DNA of 64,000 nt from Schizochytrium sp. CCTCC M209059 (Eukaryota; Sar; Bigyra; Thraustochytrida; Thraustochytriidae): contig KN805377.1 in NCBI GenBank assembly GCA_000818945.1, positions 565,991-629,990 of the forward strand, in the 5' to 3' direction. The position numbers and the translations under genes are program-made. This document shows positions 29,780-39,800 of the stretch, piece by piece. Position 1 is the stretch's first letter, and each line of letters opens with the position of its first letter. Below the pieces are notes generated by a model, which was given only the letters and a program-made list of their open reading frames with translations, did not search any database and was not told the origin of the DNA.

Positions 29780-32248
29780 TCACGATTTTGCGACGCTCTC
29801 CATAACCACGTCGCCGTCGGCGTCAGAAGATTCCGCGCCGTGACCGAGATCTCGCGCCATCGTGGTGAGATCGGCCTCGGTAAGCATGTTCGAGGTGCGC
29901 TGAGAAGGATCGATGGGCTGCGCCAACTCTCGCAAAAAGGTGCGGCAGACCGCGACAGCTTCCTCAGTAGAGAGATTGAGATTCGACTCACGCAGGAACT
30001 GCGTGACCCAGCCAGGGAGCTTGCTACGCTTGTTGGCATTGTTGTAACGCTTGTCTGCAAAGATCATGAGTCCATAGTCGGCCTTGCTACGAATGACACG
30101 TCCAATGCACTGCGATGCCTGACGCAGGGCGTCAAAAGCAAGGAACTCGTCCTCACGAATCTGGAACTTGACGCGCAAGTACTCGAGACGCGCCAAGAGA
30201 ATATGCGACTTGGTGTACTGGAAGGGAATGCCAAAGAGAATCACACAGCGCCCGTAATGACGGTCGAAATCAATGCCTTCCGAGACCTTGCCACGAGCCA
30301 CGGAAAGAAAGACAGCACCGCGTCCACAATCGCAAGCACGACGAAAATTGTCAAGGGCAAGCGTGGTTTCCACGATGTCCTTGGTCTCGATAAAGAGAAG
30401 CTTATGGTCGAGGATGCGATTAAGGATCTGAAGTTCAGCCCAGGCACTCACCACATTCTCCATATACTCGTAACTCGTAAAGAAGCAGACAATACCATCT
30501 GGGACGGTCTTGGACACCTCGATGAGGAGCGCGCCAAAATTGATAATAACCGACTTGTCCGTGCGCGAACTAAAGGCAGACGTGATCGGCGTCTGATCGC
30601 TACCACGCGTCACAACCATTGGACAAATTCCTGGCCTAATGATACTCATGGTCAGAGAGCGTGAAACCACGGGCTTGAAATCAAGCAGTTTCGGGTACAG
30701 ATCGATCGGTGAGAGGGTTCCACTGGTGATGACCACAGTTGCAAAGCGCTCGAGCACCGGCTTGATGGCCAGTGACGCATCGAGACATGTGAATTGGATA
30801 ATGGGGTCGATGAACTGTGGCGTGCGCTGGTCGTACGGTTCGATGACCAGCATGAAGCCATCCTTGTATTTTGGCGTCGCCACGAGCGTCAAAAAGTCAG
30901 CCACCTGCGAGATCGGGACAAAGCGTTCCAAATCAACTACCTTGAGCGTGCGCATTAAACTCGACAGACGCGAATAGGAAAATTGCAACGTCTTGGCGTC
31001 CAGTTGCAGCCGATCTTGCACCTCGTGCAAGAATGCCACGGGCGTCTCCTTGACTACACGCTGCACCTTCATGCGTGTCTTCAGATGTTTGACCACCAAG
31101 TCAAGCAACTTGACAAAGTGCTCAGCCTTTCGAATATTGCCTGGGACGGCTTCGTTAAGGATATCCTCTGGGAGGTGAATTGGGTTCGCCACAACGTCGT
31201 TATTATTTGCATCGAGCACGCCCGTCTCGGAAAGACCTTGGACGAGACGGTCGTACTCATCGCGTAAACGTTGCGCATCGGTTTCCTTGACGCGGCTAAT
31301 CATGCTATCCAGCTCGCGAATGTTGCTCGACGCGGCTTCCAGAGAGCGCCGATTGAAGAAGACGCTAAGTGCCTCAATACATACATTGTCGATGTTATGG
31401 GCCTCGTCAAAAACGACAATTGAGTCCCGTGTAATCTCCTTTGACACCATTGTCGAGACCTTGGGGTCCAGCATGTACTGATAATTATACACAACAACAT
31501 TCGCGAACGAAAGAACATGGCGGGTAACAAAGTATGGGCACCAATTGTTTTTCTTGCCGAGTTCCTGCATTTCCTCAATCGTATAAATGCCGTTGCTGAG
31601 AGGCACGTCTGAGCCTTGCGCTACGTACCGCTCATAGTACGAGCAGAGTCCCTGCTTTTCAATGTCCTCAATATCTCCGAGCTCCGTTGGCACAGGAGCC
31701 TCCTGTGCGGCGTCCATGGCTGCATCATTTTCTTCGGCAGCTGGCTCATCGTTCCCGTTGCTATTGCCGGCATTTCGTTTCCTCGCGCCTGTTTTTTCCC
31801 GCACCCAGGGGGCAATCTTCTTTCTGCAGAGCGAGTCAACCTGCTCGCGATCACTCTCCGCCATCACCGTAGGATGAACACACATGTTACGGCGCGAACT
31901 CAAGCATACGCCCAGGAATGGTGGCGCATTTGCCTCGCCGCCCAAAAGCTCGGTGCGGTGATCAATCACCCGCTTAAGTTCCTCCATTGTCTTGCGCATT
32001 TCTGGCACGGTGCGCGTGCAATATACGAGTTTGCCCGTTTCCTGATGAGCGTACTGGTATGATGTAATGAGAGCGAGCAGCGACACTGTCTTGCCAGTCC
32101 CTGTCGGCATTTCAAGCAGACATCCGCCCTTGGCGTCCAGGGCGTGCTTGAGCTCCAACATATAGTCATACTGTTCGGGATACAAGGTTGGGTACGGCCA
32201 GAACACGGTCAACGGCGACGCCGAGCCTGCGTCCAGGACGAACTTCAT
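29780..32248 (-). CDS. ERCC2: TFIIH DNA helicase XPD/ERCC2/Rad3
   Basis: An 822-residue protein from ATG to TGA, slightly longer than the usual ~760. Walker A is EMPTGTGKT (K53), motif II DEAHN (VVFDEAHNID), and the late motifs YLRVKFQIREDEFLAFDALRQ and QCIGRVIRSKADYGLMIFAD are classic XPD. The four iron-sulfur cysteines are present in the insertion between motifs Ia and II: NMCVHP, DSLCRKK, GLCSYYERY and NWCPYF. A disordered acidic insertion (about residues 165-195, with the NSNGNDEPAAEEND stretch) explains part of the extra length. The protein is the 5'-3' helicase of TFIIH, needed for nucleotide excision repair and transcription initiation. Intronless. Confidence 0.97.
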   Translation of the reverse strand: MKFVLDAGSASPLTVFWPYPTLYPEQYDYMLELKHALDAKGGCLLEMPTGTGKTVSLLALITSYQYAHQETGKLVYCTRTVPEMRKTMEELKRVIDHRTELLGGEANAPPFLGVCLSSRRNMCVHPTVMAESDREQVDSLCRKKIAPWVREKTGARKRNAGNSNGNDEPAAEENDAAMDAAQEAPVPTELGDIEDIEKQGLCSYYERYVAQGSDVPLSNGIYTIEEMQELGKKNNWCPYFVTRHVLSFANVVVYNYQYMLDPKVSTMVSKEITRDSIVVFDEAHNIDNVCIEALSVFFNRRSLEAASSNIRELDSMISRVKETDAQRLRDEYDRLVQGLSETGVLDANNNDVVANPIHLPEDILNEAVPGNIRKAEHFVKLLDLVVKHLKTRMKVQRVVKETPVAFLHEVQDRLQLDAKTLQFSYSRLSSLMRTLKVVDLERFVPISQVADFLTLVATPKYKDGFMLVIEPYDQRTPQFIDPIIQFTCLDASLAIKPVLERFATVVITSGTLSPIDLYPKLLDFKPVVSRSLTMSIIRPGICPMVVTRGSDQTPITSAFSSRTDKSVIINFGALLIEVSKTVPDGIVCFFTSYEYMENVVSAWAELQILNRILDHKLLFIETKDIVETTLALDNFRRACDCGRGAVFLSVARGKVSEGIDFDRHYGRCVILFGIPFQYTKSHILLARLEYLRVKFQIREDEFLAFDALRQASQCIGRVIRSKADYGLMIFADKRYNNANKRSKLPGWVTQFLRESNLNLSTEEAVAVCRTFLRELAQPIDPSQRTSNMLTEADLTTMARDLGHGAESSDADGDVVMESVAKS

Positions 32249-33061
32249 TCTGTTACAGCTGCCCGCTCGCTCGCTCGCTCGCTCACCTTGCCTTGCCTCA
32301 CCTCGCCTCGTCGCACCGCGCCGCCGAGTGGCTGCGCTTCTCCGGGCTCTGGGTCACTCACACAGGCAGTGGCGACCGAGCCACTCGCCCGCCGCCTCTG
32401 CCAGCTTGCAAGCCTGCTTGCAGAAAGAAGCGCTGTGCTCAGCGCAGTCTCGGTCGCGGCAGGGCGAGACGAGGCCTGCGCTGCAGCGGACGATCCGCGC
32501 TCGCCGCGGCGCACCGTAGCAGCGACGGCGGCTTCGAGTTCGCCTTGCGCGGGTTTGGCCTTTGGTGAACACCTCGCTGGCGCGACCCCGGGGCATCGGG
32601 AAAACATCGCGCCGGCGGAGAGGGGGGCGCCCCCGGTACAAATTTCCTAATTTCAAATCATTCGCCATATCTTATGACGTTGCTTCGGTGAAATATGCGC
32701 ACAGGATGCCCCCTTCCCTCGAGCTTCGCCGGCCGGAAAATTAGAATTACGGTGGGGTTAGCTGACAAGTCTTGCAGGAAGATAAGATTGAGTACTACTA
32801 GGCGAAACGAGAGAGAGACACATCGGGGAAATATAAAGGTCTCTTGTGGCCCCAAGGGCTCTTTCGTAGAAGCACCGAAGCGAGCGGGGCGAGAAGCGAC
32901 GAGAAGCAAACAGCCAAGGCGCGACGTTTGTTCGAGGCCTCGCGGAACGACGCCCGCTCGTGCGCGCGCGTCACGGCAGCAGCTCGGGCCCCGTCCGTCC
33001 GTGCAGAGCGCCGGTTTCTCTCCTTTGATCCCTCCTGCAAGCCTCTTTTTGTGAAGCAAGG
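32249..33061. other. Divergent promoter region between XPD and SEM1
   Basis: About 0.8 kb holding both 5' ends. A (GCTC)n run at about 32264-32286 sits just upstream of the XPD ATG, and GAGTACTACTAGG lies near 32790. Open frames here are Arg/Ala-rich and not credible genes. Confidence 0.6.
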
Positions 33062-33334
33062 ATGCTGTCGAGGAAGAAGAAGGCGACGGGTAAGGGCGAC
33101 AAGAGCGCCGCCGACAAGGCCGCCGCGACGGAGAAGGGGGCCGCCGCGGAGAACAGCAAGAAGCTTCTGCTCATGCTTGAGGAGGATGACGAATTTGAGG
33201 AGTTCGAGGTCGATCAGTTTGCTGCTTCCAAGGAAGACAAGGATGACACCAAGCAAAAGTGGCAGGAGGACTGGGACGACGATCTTGCCGACGACGACTT
33301 TATTGGCCAGTTGCGAAAGGAGCTCAAGCTCTAA
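33062..33334 (+). CDS. SEM1: SEM1/DSS1, small acidic subunit of the 26S proteasome lid
   Basis: A 90-residue protein. The first 35 residues are Lys/Ala-rich, then two acidic clusters flank conserved aromatics: DDEFEEFEVDQF and KWQEDWDDDLADDDF, ending GQLRKELKL. These are the hallmark of DSS1/SEM1, a disordered protein that binds Rpn3 in the proteasome lid, BRCA2-type proteins and the TREX-2 complex. The lysine-rich N-terminal extension is not typical of the core family and may be lineage-specific. Starts at the first ATG after a GC-rich leader, with no intron. Confidence 0.93.
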   Translation: MLSRKKKATGKGDKSAADKAAATEKGAAAENSKKLLLMLEEDDEFEEFEVDQFAASKEDKDDTKQKWQEDWDDDLADDDFIGQLRKELKL

Positions 33335-33803
33335 GATTTCCTTCCACCTCGGCGTGTCCAAATTCTTTGCGGCTTCTCATGTCAAAGATGCAGGAATTAG
33401 CACATGAATCTATCACATATCAAACAAGACAGCAAGAAGCTATGAGTTCAAGCTCGCAAGCAAAAGCTCGGACTGCGCAACGGCGTCTCTTCTGCGCTGC
33501 GCAAGTACCCTGTTGGTCTGAGTCCGCTTGGCGTTCATTCGCTCACACATAATTTAGGAATCGTCCGTCTAGGTCTTTGAAACGGCTTTGTCTTTGTATG
33601 TATCGAGATCTTGGGCATCTTGACAGGAAAACGACTCTCCTTCCCTCGTTCCCGCGTCATCACAGACCCCCACCTCGAAAACGTGAACATGCCACGACGA
33701 CATTGATAAAGAATGAAAAAAGAAACTTGAAGGAAAGCTTGCAATTCGATAATGTAAGACTGCGCGATCCGTGACATAAAGTTTTTCTACTTCTTCTTCT
33801 TCC
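33335..33803. other. Convergent spacer after SEM1, no gene
   Basis: 3' flanks of SEM1 and of the 2275-residue gene, with a TTC run next to the latter's stop codon. Nothing else recognised. Confidence 0.55.
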
Positions 33804-36800
33804 TTACTCTGGCGAAAGACCATCATAAGGCGTAAGCCCATACATGTTGATAAGCTGGTCGTTCGCACTCGCGCCCTCTGCAGCATCAGTGAGCCATGCA
33901 CCAAGCTCGTAAAAGTTGTACGCCATCGCGTAATGCAAAGGAGTCTGCCCTTGCACGTTTTGGTGATTTACGTTCGCGCCCTTGTCCAGCAGCAGCTTCG
34001 CAACCTTGATGCGCCCATTTTGCGCGGCAATCGTCATGAGCGTGTTCCCGTGCTCGTCGGCCTTGTTGATGAACCACTGCAAGCGCCCAAGCTCATCCGA
34101 GTACTTGGTTCCGTACGAGTCCACATACTGTTCAGTGACGTCGGAAGGGTCGAATGGGCGATCTGGCAACGCTTGCATCGCTTCCCTCATCTCCCGAACC
34201 TTGCCATGACGAGCCATTGAGAGAAGCTTGTCCGGGTGAACTGTGAGACTTGCCGCAGCCGAGATAGGACGTCCGTCCGTGTCATCCATGCTGTCGACAG
34301 AGGGGACGACGGGCATCCCTGGGGCAGGACCGGACCCACTGCTGCCATTCATCGTCGTGCCCCCGGCAGAATTCTTGACAGCCTGAATGCTCATAAGGCT
34401 GCTTCCGGAGAGACTCGTATTGGACATGGATTGAGCGCTGTGCGCCTCCTCCATGCGCCGCAACTTGACAATGGAGCTGAGTATCTTCTTGCGATGCAAA
34501 TTATGCTCAATTCCAAGTGTATTCCGAAGATCGTCATCGTTCAAGTCGTACAGGAAGGCCCCGTCGATGGCGGCGTCTGCAAAACATGCGCGGTACTGCT
34601 TCAGCTTGAGGGTGCCAAGCCAGTCGCCAACGTCTTCCACCGTCCATGCCGTGACCGTGAGCGCATCCTGCTCCTCGGGCATCTGGCCCTTTCGAAACCC
34701 AGGCCTGAAATGCCCACTGGATTCCGCACTTTCCGAGCTATCACCTGCGCCAGTCCCAGCATCGCCCGCCTTGCCTCCAGCGCTGCTGCCGTTCGCGCCA
34801 CTCAGAAGAGCATGAATTTGCGCTTGCCCTGCGCCCGTTCCAGCAGGCCCATGAAGAACAGTATTGAGTGCGCCAACTTTGCGCATGGCACGAACCATGT
34901 TGAGACTGCTGAAATAAGTCAGCGACATGCTCATGAAGCCGAATTTCATTAAAGACTCGGTGGACTGCATCATGTTATTTGCCTGCTGCTGCTGTTGCGG
35001 GGTCGGTCCCGCGTAGGGGGAGGCCATGGGTCCGCCAAGCGCGGCTCCGCCACCAACGCCGCCGCCTGCTCCTACTTGAAGTGCGGTCGCCGCAGTTTCG
35101 GGTAGAGCAAGCTCGCCGCGTGTCTGTTGCCGACGTTTAATCTGCTCGAGCTCTTGCTGTTGCTCTTCGAGAAGCACCACCAATTTGCGCTCCAAGTCAC
35201 GAAGCTCCTCCTCTTTGCCCTGCCGCGTCCGGTCGATCGTCTGCAATTTAACCTCGAGATTCTTGAGTCGCTCCTTCCTGTCGGCAATTTTGCCCAACAT
35301 GATGCCAAATTCATGGTCCAAGCGCATCTTTTGCTCGCGAAGCTCTATACGCGCCTCCTCGTCCAGTACACCCTTGGCTTCTGTTTCGACGGCGCTCAAT
35401 TCGTGCATCTCCTTTTCGAGGGCGCGGACGCCCTTGTCGAACTCCGATATCTCGCTGAGTAGGGCTTCAACCTTTTCCTCCGTTTCAACTTTCTCGCGAG
35501 TCAGCATCGACACTTCGCTTTGGAGGCGTGTACCGTGCAATTTGTGCTCTAAAAGCATTTGGCGACCAAAGTCAATGCCCTGCGACTGCGCCTTGGAAAA
35601 GAGGTACTTGTCTCGCTCTAATGAGGCGCGGCCCCGACCTCGGTGACCACGGTACACTCTTTGAATATCGATGGCCGCGTTACGCTGTTGGCGAAGCCGC
35701 CACGTAAGTTTACGCGCGATGTGTGCGCGCACCATGTTTTGGATAGCCATCGCAGCTCGCCGCCGTTTTTGCTTAATGCTCTCGACTCGTTTCTTGCCCT
35801 GGCGGCCTCTGAAGATGCGCTGCATATGGCGAGCAGCATTCACTTGAGCTCGGCGCTCTCTGAAGAGGTCTCGTCCAGCCTTGCCACGCCAGCAACGTTG
35901 CACAAGCCGAGCCGCCCATTCCTCTTGCCGTCTTTGCTCCAATTCATCCCTTGCGAGCTTGGCGCGCCATTTCGACTGGATAAGCAGGGCGGCACGGGTT
36001 GTGCGTAGCTTTTCGGCTAACGTGCGTGCCAGAAATGCGCGCCATGCCCTTTGGATTACACAGGCCGATCGCACAAATTTGGCAAGCCTCTTTTTGTTGC
36101 GCGCGATACGCCAGCGCATGTATTCACGAATTTCTGGGACCTCTACTGGTTTCATTGCACGCGCAGGTACTCCACCAAAGCGTGGATCGAAATCGCCTTC
36201 GTCGTCGCTGTCTGGGTCGGTGCCCTTGCGACGTTTTTGAGCCCAGTCAAAGTTGCGCATGGTCGGATCGAATGAGAGATCTGCCGCGGCAGCAGCCGAG
36301 GCTGCCGCTACGGCAGCAGCGTCCTTTCGCCGTGATGCTTTGGCATCCTGAGCGGCACGATTCCTTTCTGCAGCGGAAGGACCTTGGGCTCGGCGCCCAG
36401 TTTCTTCGCGGAAATTTTGCCAGCGAGATAACTCTGCGCGTGGGTTCTCGGCTGGGTCGTCGCTCTCGTTCAGCTGGTCCACGCTAGACTGCAAGGACTG
36501 CTTCGCCTCCCGCGACCCAGGACGTTGTTGCTGTTGTTGTTGCAGCTGTTGCTGCTGCTGCGAGTTGGGCGCAAAGGGATTTGCTTCGACACCTCCTTCC
36601 TGACGAACTTTGTCGAGCGTACCAAGCACGTTGTCGATGAAGCGATCCTCGAAGAATTTGCTGGGCTGACCAGTTGCACCGCCGACGCCGCCTCGCTTGC
36701 CGCTGTCCCGCTGTCGTCGCGTCCTACCTGGAGACTGTGCTTCCGCATCGTCTGCTGTGGGCAGGAACGCCACATCATGGTTCTCGTGGTATCCCGTGCA

Positions 36801-39800
36801 GAGCTGCTCAATGAGGTCGGAAACGGGACGGCGACACTCTTGAAAGAGTTCATGTCCGCTGCGAAGCCAGATTACGCACGGCCGTGACCTGTCTTTGAGA
36901 CACTGGCGAATCGAGCGCGCCTCGCCGCCCCGCAGCTTAACGATAGGCTCAACGTGCAGCGGCTTGACGAGCCCGCCTTGCGAAGACTGCACAAGAATGA
37001 TGGGCTTGTCCAGCTGCTTGATCTCATCGCGTAGGTCAGCGTGCGCAAGCGATCCCTTGCAAATCTGCATGCGCCCCTCCAGAGTAATTGGATTGTGCAC
37101 CGCCGTGTACAGGTTTAAGGCCAAAGGAGTCGACACCTTGCTCAGATACGCCGATGAGAAGAGAAAGCGTGTGTAAAAGTATACGGGGAGATCGGGACGT
37201 GTAGCGGGCGCACAGCTAAAGACATTCATACAGTCGTGCAGAATTCCGGCGAGGTGGGGGTCAACATGGGAAAATCCATTTAGACTCAAGAGCGCGCGCA
37301 TCTTGGGTGGCTTGCATCGTGCAGCATATTGCATTGCGATATTTGCGCCGTTACCAAAGCCCATGAGATAGAATGGCATTGCGTACGGGCCCCGCGTCTC
37401 CAACTCTTTGGTGCCATTGTAATCCACGTGACGCAGCAGTGCGTCCACGCAATGGTCATAGTACTCGTTGTTGAGAATTGCGTCGCGTCGCCACTCCGTG
37501 AACGCTTGACCTGGAAGGTTGAAGACAAGTACTTGGAGGCCTGGGTACTTGGTGACGATGGGGCGAAAAAAGATCTGCATCGTCTCGTAGGTGTCAAAGA
37601 AGTCGTGCAGCACTACAATATTGAACAGGCGCGATCCCGATCGCTTCTCGCCCATGACCAAGTAAGGAAACGAGGTGTCAGCATCCATTTGAAAGACACC
37701 TGTCGAAGACGCTTCCTCATCGAGGTTGTTCCTCGGCATGGGCAAAGTTAGCTTCACTACGTCGGATGACGTCATGAGACCGCTGGTGGTGGGGCGCGTG
37801 AGAGGTACTTCAAAGTCCGTTGAACCTGATGTGGCAGTCGTCGACGATCCACCGGGCCCTAGTTTGCGCGCTAATCGCTTTGCGGCCGACTTGGAAGGCT
37901 CGTGCCGCGGAATGGCAGCACGTACGGTGTTTAAGAGCGAGACTTCATCGACTGGCTTGCTCACGCAGCCGTCAAAGCCAGCATCCATGTACAATCGAAG
38001 ATCCTCCGGGGCAGTCTCCGCGGCAAGTGCAACAAGAGGCAGAGTCTGCTTGTCTGGATCACCCTTTTTCTCTCGCTTGCGTAGCAGCTTGGCGACCTCG
38101 AGACCATTGAGCGACGGTAACAATGTGGATGTGAGGAAGAGGTCAAAGTAATTGTCACGGCACATTTCGAGTGCGGGCGGGCCGTCTGAAAACACGGTCA
38201 CCGTGTACTCTGCATCCCGCAAAATGGAAGATACCTGCTCACGTATGTCATCGTCTTCTTCGGCTAAAAGAACTTGGCCCTTGTACCGACGTGCGTCGCG
38301 CTCCTTTTCCTTTTCCCTGTCCGCAAGGGAGAGATGCCCGCCACGTTTTCCTGCTTTGTTGCTTTTGGGCGCTCGTCTGCTACGTGGATTTGCTTCATGA
38401 GCAATGAGAGCCGAGGCGACTTCATTATACTTTCGTTCGCGCGTCCCGCGCAAGTAGCTTTCGAGGTCCTCAAACTTTTGCAGTGACTCGTGTTCTGCCT
38501 GGAGTCGCTTGGCTTCTTCGCGCGTGCACGCGCCGCCCTCTACAGCCTTGACGACAGCATTCGTGAGATTCTGGGCGAGCTCGACCGCCTTGCGATCTTC
38601 CTCCTCACGTAGCTCTGCCCGCGTCGGAAGATCGGGCGTCGAGCGATTGGGCAAGAGCTCGGGAAGTTCTTGCACATAGCGTCGCGCGGATCGAATAGGG
38701 GAGGGCGTACGCGTGCGCTCTCTTGCAGCTGGTTCGCGACCGTCAAGAGCGCGTCGCTGCTGGCCTTTTGCATTCAATCTCGCAATAAGGTCTTCGCGCG
38801 CAGCATCACGGGCACCGCCACGAAGTGCAGCCTCTCTTCGCGATCGTCGCATGGCCTCCCCTTCTAGAATATCCCGGGCTTGGTCCAGGGTACTGTAGAT
38901 GCGGTAGCAGTTGGGACACACAGTAACGTGCTCGTAAAAGTGACTGAGTGGGACTCCGCCGTGCTGTTCCAAAAGGTGTTCTCGAGCGTCCAAGCCTTCG
39001 ATTCCGCGATCTTTAGGCCTTGCAAAGGTATCTGCTCCAGGAGCCCGTTTCTGCGAAGATGGGTTTGCGCCGCCTTGAACGCCCATACTCGCGACGAAAC
39101 CCCTTTTCTCTTTACGAGCCATCGCAATGGACTTCATGGGCAATTGATAGTGTTCGTATTGCGGTTTGGCATAGTGCTGGATGCGTTTGGTGACGTCGGG
39201 TCCTGGTCCAGTGGCTTCGAGTCGTTTGCCGAGTGCTTCAAGCGCATCCTCGTGGCCTTGTGGGGTGGCCATATTAAAGCCCATCTTCATGGCCATCGCT
39301 TCAAGCTCGTTTTTAGAAAATAGTCGCTTGGCCAGCGCAAGTCCAACTTGTCCGGAGCGCTTTGAGACCGTCTCTGGGGCTTTGGAGTACAACGTTGGGG
39401 GCTCTTGTACGGGAAAGTCGCAAAAATCGCCGCGACAATTGAAAGGATTTGGGTAGTGCTGGTCAACGACAGGAGGAGCATTAATTTTTATCGCACCTGT
39501 CGCATCGAGAGCGGCCGCACTGGTTCCAGCGATGGTAAAGTTGCGCGCTTCGCGAGCGCGAAGCGACGCCGCTGATTCTGTTTTTTCCACATCGGTCTCG
39601 CCACTTGCCCCAAGGTTGCCAACGTCTTCGCTTGCATCGTGGTCCTCGACGTGGGCGGTGGCGTGTCCAACCTGAATGCCCAAGGCCACGGCATCCGTTG
39701 CCGTGGCTCGTGGCGATCCGAAACGTGCTCTTTCGTCAGAGCGCCTACGGCCTCCCCGTGGCCGCTTGCGGACTCTGGACGCATTGGGGGAGGCTACGGT

